Source: Malaya genurostris
Taxonomy: Eukaryota; Arthropoda; Insecta; Diptera; Culicidae
Direction of reading: 5' to 3'
NCBI RefSeq assembly: GCF_030247185.1
Contig: NC_080570.1
Span: forward strand, 122,762,689 to 122,826,688
DNA length: 64,000 nt
Below the pieces are notes generated by a model. That model was not told where the DNA came from. It did not search any database and was given only the letters and a program-made list of their open reading frames with translations. Position numbers and translations under genes: made by a program. This document shows, in pieces, positions 58,846 through 64,000 of the stretch. The stretch's first letter is position 1. Every line of letters starts with the position of its first letter.

Positions 58846-59507
58846 GTGGTGTAATGATGCCTTTCTCATATCAATCATACCATCATATACAATACTGTGG
58901 TATTCTTCAGAATAATTTTCTTCGATTCTTAAAAGAATAACCGAAATCGGTTTGTTTGACCGTCTACTGATTAAAAAAACTATTAATTGGAGAAGATTTC
59001 AGGTCGATTTAGAAAACTTTTTACGGTTTTTCGCCCTTTTCAGTGATGGTATACAATTTTTAACACACTTTACCCTATATTTCCGGATCCGGAAGTCGGA
59101 TCCAGATGAAATTCAGAAATTACGTATGGGACCACATGACCTTTCATTTGAATCTAAGTTTATGAAAATCGGTCGCGCCATCTATGAGAAAAGCTAGAAA
59201 ACATATATTCCTTTCATTTGCACACTTTACCCCATAACTCCGGAACCAGAAGCCGGATCCAAATAATATTCAGGAATTTTGTACGAGACTACAAGACCTT
59301 TCATTTGAACCCAAGATTGTGAAAGTCGGGTCAGCCATCTCTGAGAAAAGTTAGGGCAAAAAAACGTTACATACACACACATACACACAGACATTTTGCG
59401 TACTCGACGAACTGAGTCGAATGGTATATGACACTCGGCCCTCCGGACCTCGGTTCAAAAGTCGGTTTTCACAGTGATTGCATAACCTTTCTATATGAGA
59501 AATCAAA
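58846..59507 (+). repeat. Repeat family R1, most complete copy D
   Basis: Begins with CACCTAGTGGTGTAATGATG and GCCTTTCTCATATCAATCAT and ends CAGTGATTGCATAACC TTTCTATATGAGAA. It holds two CCGGAWCCGGAAGTCGGATC-type units, CA repeats and the core CTCGACGAACTGAGTCGAAT. Copy A covers most of it; copy C its left half in reverse. Confidence 0.85.
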
Positions 59508-59509
59508 TT

Positions 59510-59969
59510 TTACATTTTCCATTTTGTCGACAAGATCGTCGTTTTCGGATAGGAAAGCAATCTCACAGTCAATTGGCACTTGACGAGAGGGCTTGATAGC
59601 AAATCGACTATTTGATCTGAAAAAATTTATCATGCAAATTTGAAGATATAATTTCATATATTGAAGAAAATATTTGGGAACTTTACCCATTGATACCAAA
59701 TTATTGGATCCAGTACAGTTTCTAAATTCCGTGGTATTGTTTTGAACCAGTACTTCTGGCAGTTCTTCCACTGTTTGAACTGATGAGTCCCGCACATACT
59801 CACTACGCAAAACACACTCTATCAACGTATTCCATCTATTTTTTTTATTGATTTTCGCGAATGAGCACTGCTTTCCTCTTCTTAGATGGTCGAGGCATTT
59901 TGAAAAGATTGCAATACTTGAAAGGTTTTTTTCATTTTTTGCATTCCATAGCGACGGTAAATAAGACAA
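59510..59969 (-). other. Unrecognised open frame, possibly an exon
   Basis: A minus-strand frame of about 150 residues (the last ones are from repeat R1) has ordinary, balanced composition: RWNTLIECVLRSEYVRDSS, VEELPEVLVQNN, DDLVDKMENVKFDF. In another frame just upstream lies MPRPSKKRKAVLIREN, so a frameshift or intron may separate a basic N-terminus from it. No family is recognised. It may be a transposase remnant or an exon of a host gene. Confidence 0.3.
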
Positions 59970-60059
59970 CAGGGTTGCTGATAACTTGGACGGGAAGCAA
60001 TGTTCGAAATGGGAATAAGGGAAATGTTATAGTTTTAAAAAAAATATTGAAATTTTAGA

Positions 60060-61000
60060 TGGTGACATACGAAAGTAGTTTTGATCCGTAATTTTTCTAT
60101 ATCAATGTGCGACTAATTGAAAATAATGCCATTTTTAGATTGCAAAATTTTTTTCTCTAATTATGTATGGCATCACTGCCAATATCAAAAGGTGGTATTA
60201 CCAATACTAAAGCAGGCCGGCAAACTTTTTATCGTGGATTTTTGAAAACTGAACTGTGAGTTATTCAAAAGTTTTATAATTAAATGTTTAGATCAGAGGA
60301 TAAGTTTACCGGTGAAGAACAACTCAAAAGTGTTTCACAAAGCTTACTTATGTCACGGAGCTATAAACAGCAGTTGAAATCTTGAGGTGAGTGAAAAATA
60401 ATAACATTCTAAGAAGAAACCTTCTAATGAAGGTCCGAAAAAGTTTTGCACAAATCATTCTACCGAGTTGATAGTTTTTCGTAAACATTTATCAATGCGA
60501 TGAGTGATTATGTCACCAAATTGCAGTAGCAATTCTACGCAATATATTTACCCCTACGCGTAGAAAAAATGTGTTTCATGGTTTGTTTACATCAAGAGCA
60601 CGGCAAAATAGCGGAAGGTGGAGTGGGAGGGTAGTTGTTTTCTTGGTTGCCATTTGTGGCTCGCTTCCATGATCACCTTAACTCTTTATTTTGACTGGTT
60701 TGACAGGTAATAATCGTATAACTTTTTGACGATAAATTAGTTGATATTTACCTACAATCTTGTAGTAAATATAACAAAAGAAAAACAAGAAGAGCATTAT
60801 TGAAAACCGTCGAATAGGAGGATTATCCGGATAAGGATGTGAGTCGACATTGTTTAGTTTGCAAGATAACTAGGAAACCCTTGCAGAATAAATAAAAGTA
60901 AATACACTGTTATTATAGTGTATACAGTAATGGGTAGTATCTATTTAAGGTATGAGAAATAATTGCATTTTCAATAAAGTATATATCTGTATAAAATAAA
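60060..61000. other. Intergenic stretch, nothing recognised
   Basis: AT-rich, with only short frames. The left end of the Mag-like element's LTR may lie in its last part but was not located. Confidence 0.4.
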
Positions 61001-61253
61001 TAAAAAAAATATTATTCTGACGGGAAAAAATGAGAGGGTAGTTGGTAACGCAATGAAAACGCAAACTTAATACCAGCGTTGCGGACGGAATGTAACGCAA
61101 TGAAAACGCGAAATGTGTGAACCGGATGTTCTTCGGGCGATAAAATTGCGCTAGAATTCAGTTAGTGAAGCGTAGTTGTAGAGAATAGACGGCGAAACAC
61201 TTTCGGCTTACAATTATCCGTTCAAGAAAAAAAAATTCTAAGGCGGTTACGAC
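61001..61253 (+). repeat. Probable 5' LTR region of the Mag-like element (left border not found)
   Basis: An LTR should end right before the primer binding site, and the text there ends GGTTACGACA in keeping with a terminal CA. GCAATGAAAACGC occurs twice (about 61052 and 61092). A TATA-like GATAAAAT lies at about 61140. The 3' LTR is outside the window, so the borders cannot be fixed. Confidence 0.5.
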
Positions 61254-61270
61254 ATGGCGCAGTCAGTAGG
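61254..61270 (+). promoter_or_regulatory. Primer binding site (tRNA-Ser type) that overlaps an ATG and a splice donor
   Basis: TGGCGCAGTCAGTAGG at 61255-61270 is complementary, with one mismatch, to the 3' end of an insect tRNA-Ser as I recall it (PBS TGGCGCAGTCGGTAGG), the primer of Mag elements. The ATG at 61254 shares its TG with the site, and the last G with the following T is the GT of a possible donor (GTAG|GTAAAA). Confidence 0.7.
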
Positions 61271-61362
61271 TAAAAATAAAATATAATGTGCTTATTTAGA
61301 AATTTGGAAACCAAGAACTTATTAAAATATTAATGAATCAAAAAAAAAAAAGATAAATCAAT

Positions 61363-61527
61363 GTAGAGCGAGTAGGACTCTGCATGGCTGAAAAGCACTA
61401 GGGCGATTCTGGTTTAGAGCGCGTAGGTCTCTTCACCATCACATAGTGTATAGAGCGAGTAGGACTCTATATACATATCTAAAAAAAAAATCTAAACATA
61501 GATTATGTAAAGCGAGTAGGTCTCTAC
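61363..61527 (+). repeat. Four copies of a 21-nt hairpin motif in the leader intron
   Basis: GTAGAGCGAGTAGGACTCTG (61363), TTAGAGCGCGTAGGTCTCTT (61414), ATAGAGCGAGTAGGACTCTA (61450) and GTAAAGCGAGTAGGTCTCTA (61507). Each can fold as a 4-6 bp stem (TAGAG / CTCTA) with the loop CGAGTAGGA or close to it. Stem and loop are kept while the spacers (31, 16 and 36 bases) are unrelated. Confidence 0.75.
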
Positions 61528-63148
61528 ATCACCGGTAAAGAATGAAGAGATTTCTATTTGTGATGTCTTCGTTCAGTTAATCAATGACCCTGCTTATTAA
61601 TCTTGATATGCGTTTAAAAAAAAAATATACATAAATGCATCGCGTTCATTCACTGTTATTTTCTTGATTATTTATGCAGATTGCAAAACTGGGATTACTA
61701 AGCAAAAGAGTAAAGTGAAATACTTAGAAAGAGAGTTAGCAGAAGAGAAAGCTAAGAATGAAAAATTGATATACGAGCTAGAGCAGAGCCGTAAAAGGAA
61801 TGAACTGCTTGAAGCTAGTCGTGACACTAGCCAAAACAAGGAGAGCTCTAATAACGCCACCGAGTTCGACGCGGGTAATGGATTCAGCAGTACTCAACGC
61901 ATATCAACTATATCCACGATAGAAGAATCGAAGTTTTTGTCGTCTATGAATCAACTTTCGGTTGCTTCTATCAATGTACCGGAATGCAAACCGGTTGATG
62001 ATGATGATATACATCGACAACAGTTTGAAATGTGGAAGGATTTACTGATGGATTCATTAAGGTTGGCCGGAATAGATGATGAGGACACGATGTTTACAGT
62101 GTTCAAAGTGAAAGCGGGATGTCGGCTCCTCGAAATATTCAAGAACACGAAATCGCAAGCTGATGCCCCAAATCCGATGGCAGCACCATTTTCCAATGCT
62201 ATGTACCGTTAAAATCATATTTTGGATCTGGTTCCGATTTAATGTTGCTAAGAAGGAGACTGGCGCTCATGACTCAAAAGGCTTGCGAGTCGGATCTTTC
62301 GTATATATCACGTGTTGGTTCAATAGCGAGACTCTGTGAATTTGAAAGTGATAAGGAGTTTGAAGAGATTGTAGCAACGATAGCAGAACACGCTAGAAGT
62401 CGCGAAGTAAGAACAACAGCTTTGAAAATGCTCAGCCGGAAGGGTTGTTTCACTGATCTCGTTGATAAGGTTCGTGAAATTGAGGCGATCAGATTGAACG
62501 AAGAGTTTGTAGCACGGAAACACGGTAAAACTGAACAGGCTTCTATTGCTTCAGTCCGGGCGTATTCGAATAGGAATACGAACCGTCTGAACACAACTCC
62601 AGATAGAAGTGATTCGAGATATTCAGCTTTTCGTGGTAACTCAACGCATCGTAATAGTTGGCGCGATACCGAAGGTAGACAATTTTCCCAGATGACTGGC
62701 AATCGATTTCAAAATTCTCGCGGAGAAAGATGTTGGCGCTGTAATAGCGTATTTCATCTAGCCACTAATTGTGGTGTCAAAGATAAGACTTGTAATAAAT
62801 GTGGTAAAATGGGACACATCCAGCGAGCTTGTCGTTCACGTGAGCAACTGAAACGGAAAGCAGATGAACTGTTGGATAGCTCTTCAAAAAAAAATTGCAG
62901 TAGTAGAAAAGACAGAAGAGCCATTGATTGAAGAAGATAATGTAAGTGATTTGAATAATTGAATCCTATTATTGAAACATTGACGATTGATGGAGCGAAT
63001 GTTGAAAACTTAATTCTGAACTAAAAAAAAAAAAAATGTTTGATTATATCTATTGCTGAAATATTAAAAAAAAAAAAGTGCTGAAATACTCATGGAAACA
63101 ATAAATAGAACTTATTCACCATATGCGAAATTTTTTTTGCCTTCACAG

Positions 63149-64000
63149 ATGTTAATGGTTAGCTTATTGTTCGTATATTCCCAACAGGTGATTGTTCAAG
63201 TTGACACACCTTCCACGATAACAGTCGAGCAGGGTACGAGGGAATCTTCGAAACAAGTTACTGATTTGTCTGGGCCTGAAATAGATAAATTAACTGGAGT
63301 AAGTTGAAATTTCAATTTCTCATAAAGATTCTTGCTGATCTCGAAATCGTTCACAATATAGGTGCAAAGCCGCTTTGCAGTTTTATATAAAACTGTACTG
63401 CATGCTGAGGGAGATGAAGGTTCAATTTCTGCGACGGTAGCGGGAATGCCCTGTTCCTTTTTAATTGACTCAGGCGCTCAAGTGAATACATTCACCGAAA
63501 GCATGTTTTGTGCCTTGACATCTGACCCGGTTTTTAAAGAGGGAGTCTTTGATTTGAAATTCGAGTCAGATCGTCCGTTAAAAGCGTATGCTTCAACTGG
63601 TAAAATCAACGTTATAGCTACGTTTCATACATTTTTATTCATTTCTGACGATAGACCAACAGCGCTGGAGAAGTTTTATGTCGTTAAGGAACTTCGTTCA
63701 CTACTAAGCAGATCGACTGCTTTTAGGTACAGTGTTCTGATGTTAGGCCTAAAAGTTCCTGTATTTCCTGTAAACAATAGTTTCGACCAGTTAGTTCACG
63801 CAGGAGAGATTGCATCCGTCATATCAAATGAGGTTTTCCCTAAATTCAACGTACCGCCAGTTAAAATTCATTATGATATGTCGAAACCTCCATGCCGAAA
63901 TATATTTTTCAGCATTCCCTTGGCACTTAAACCATTGGTAGAGAAGAGACTTAAGCAACTTGTTTCGATGGATATCATAGAACCAGTGGTGGATGGTATG
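63149..64000 (+). CDS. Mag-like Pol, protease and start of RT, runs off the window
   Basis: A frame from 63149 (after a good acceptor, TTTTTTTGCCTTCACAG) or 63187 (CCCAACAG) reads VIVQVDTPSTITVEQ to DKLTG at 63298, where GTAAGT begins; a 63-nt intron to ATATAG at 63361 would join it in frame to VQSRFAVLYKTVL. From there the frame is open to the end. The aspartic protease has FLIDSGAQVNTF, and the RT start is seen in FNVPPVKIHYDM and LKQLVSMDIIEPVVDG. Without removing 63299-63361 the frame meets a TGA at once. The rest of RT, RNase H and integrase lie beyond the window. Confidence 0.75.

Larger units (their letters stand above)
61254..62941 (+). pseudogene. Mag-like Ty3/gypsy Gag, leader exon plus main exon, with frame lesions
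   Basis: The main frame opens at 61680 and has no ATG for about 90 codons, yet it starts at once with a strong coiled coil (KVKYLERELAEEKAKNEKL). If 61270-61679 is an intron (GTAAAA ... TTTATGCAG), the short exon from ATG 61254 joins in frame as MAQSV-D. The capsid region follows (QQFEMWKDLLMDSLRLAGID); a one-base shift near 62208 interrupts it, and it continues from about 62210 (MTQKACESDLSYISRVGSIA). Two zinc knuckles, CWRCNSVFHLATNC and CNKCGKMGHIQRAC, end Gag. A second shift is at the run of nine A (62886-62894), after which IAVVEKTEEPLIEEDN leads to a GTAAGT donor at 62942. Confidence 0.8.

Overview
The window looks like intergenic, repeat-rich DNA from an insect, most likely a culicine (Aedes-type) mosquito. 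Supporting signs are a tRNA-derived SINE resembling Feilai, BEL/Pao, Ty3/gypsy, Mag-like, Jockey, I-superfamily, Penelope-like and mariner elements in one stretch, many TA- and TTA-flanked MITEs, short introns of about 62 nt, and remnants of a metazoan histone locus. The species call is an inference from family recognition; nothing was searched. Only one host gene looks intact: a membrane-associated RING-CH (MARCH-type) ubiquitin ligase on the minus strand at 5375-6309, read here as three exons giving 253 residues.

Left part (1-21.8 kb): a Gag-like zinc-knuckle pseudogene (about 1083-3250, minus) broken by two MITEs and in-frame stops; the MARCH gene; a SINE with a 12-bp target-site duplication (6647-6883); a polypurine tract of about 4.3 kb (7.13-11.4 kb) with a duplicated 340-365 bp module, ending in about 87 copies of a 7-bp repeat (11399-12006); several MITEs; a truncated mariner (about 18.9-19.64 kb); a satellite of about 30 bp per unit (20.39-21.6 kb).

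Middle part (21.8-35.3 kb): a nest. An I-superfamily LINE on the minus strand (ORF1 31712-32809, ORF2 about 31.5 kb down to 22.1 kb) is split at 23399/29135 by a nearly full-length Jockey-clade LINE on the plus strand (23400-29134), shown by a 15-bp target-site duplication. The Jockey 3' UTR in turn holds a DD41D-type mariner (28047-28970) set in a TA microsatellite. A Penelope-like GIY-YIG fragment between inverted arms lies at the 5' side (33.14-33.78 kb). A second block of the same satellite follows (34.16-34.96 kb).

Right-middle part (38.5-56.0 kb): a decayed histone H2B(-)/H2A(+) divergent pair has a BEL/Pao element (38686-54974, 5-bp duplication ACGCT) in its shared promoter. The 5' LTR of that BEL is itself split by a Ty3/gypsy element (38741-48462, 4-bp duplication ACTT). 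Order of events: histone locus, then BEL, then gypsy. LTR pairs are nearly identical, so both insertions are young. H2A is a pseudogene but keeps the histone 3' stem-loop.

Right end (58-64 kb): another copy of a mosquito repeat family seen four or more times here, an unrecognised short reading frame, and the 5' part of a Mag-like Ty3/gypsy element that runs off the window. Its tRNA-Ser-type primer binding site contains the only ATG that could start gag, and gag joins to it only if a 410-nt leader intron is removed. That intron carries four copies of a small hairpin. The pol side also shows frame-consistent short introns. This is the most unusual thing in the window.
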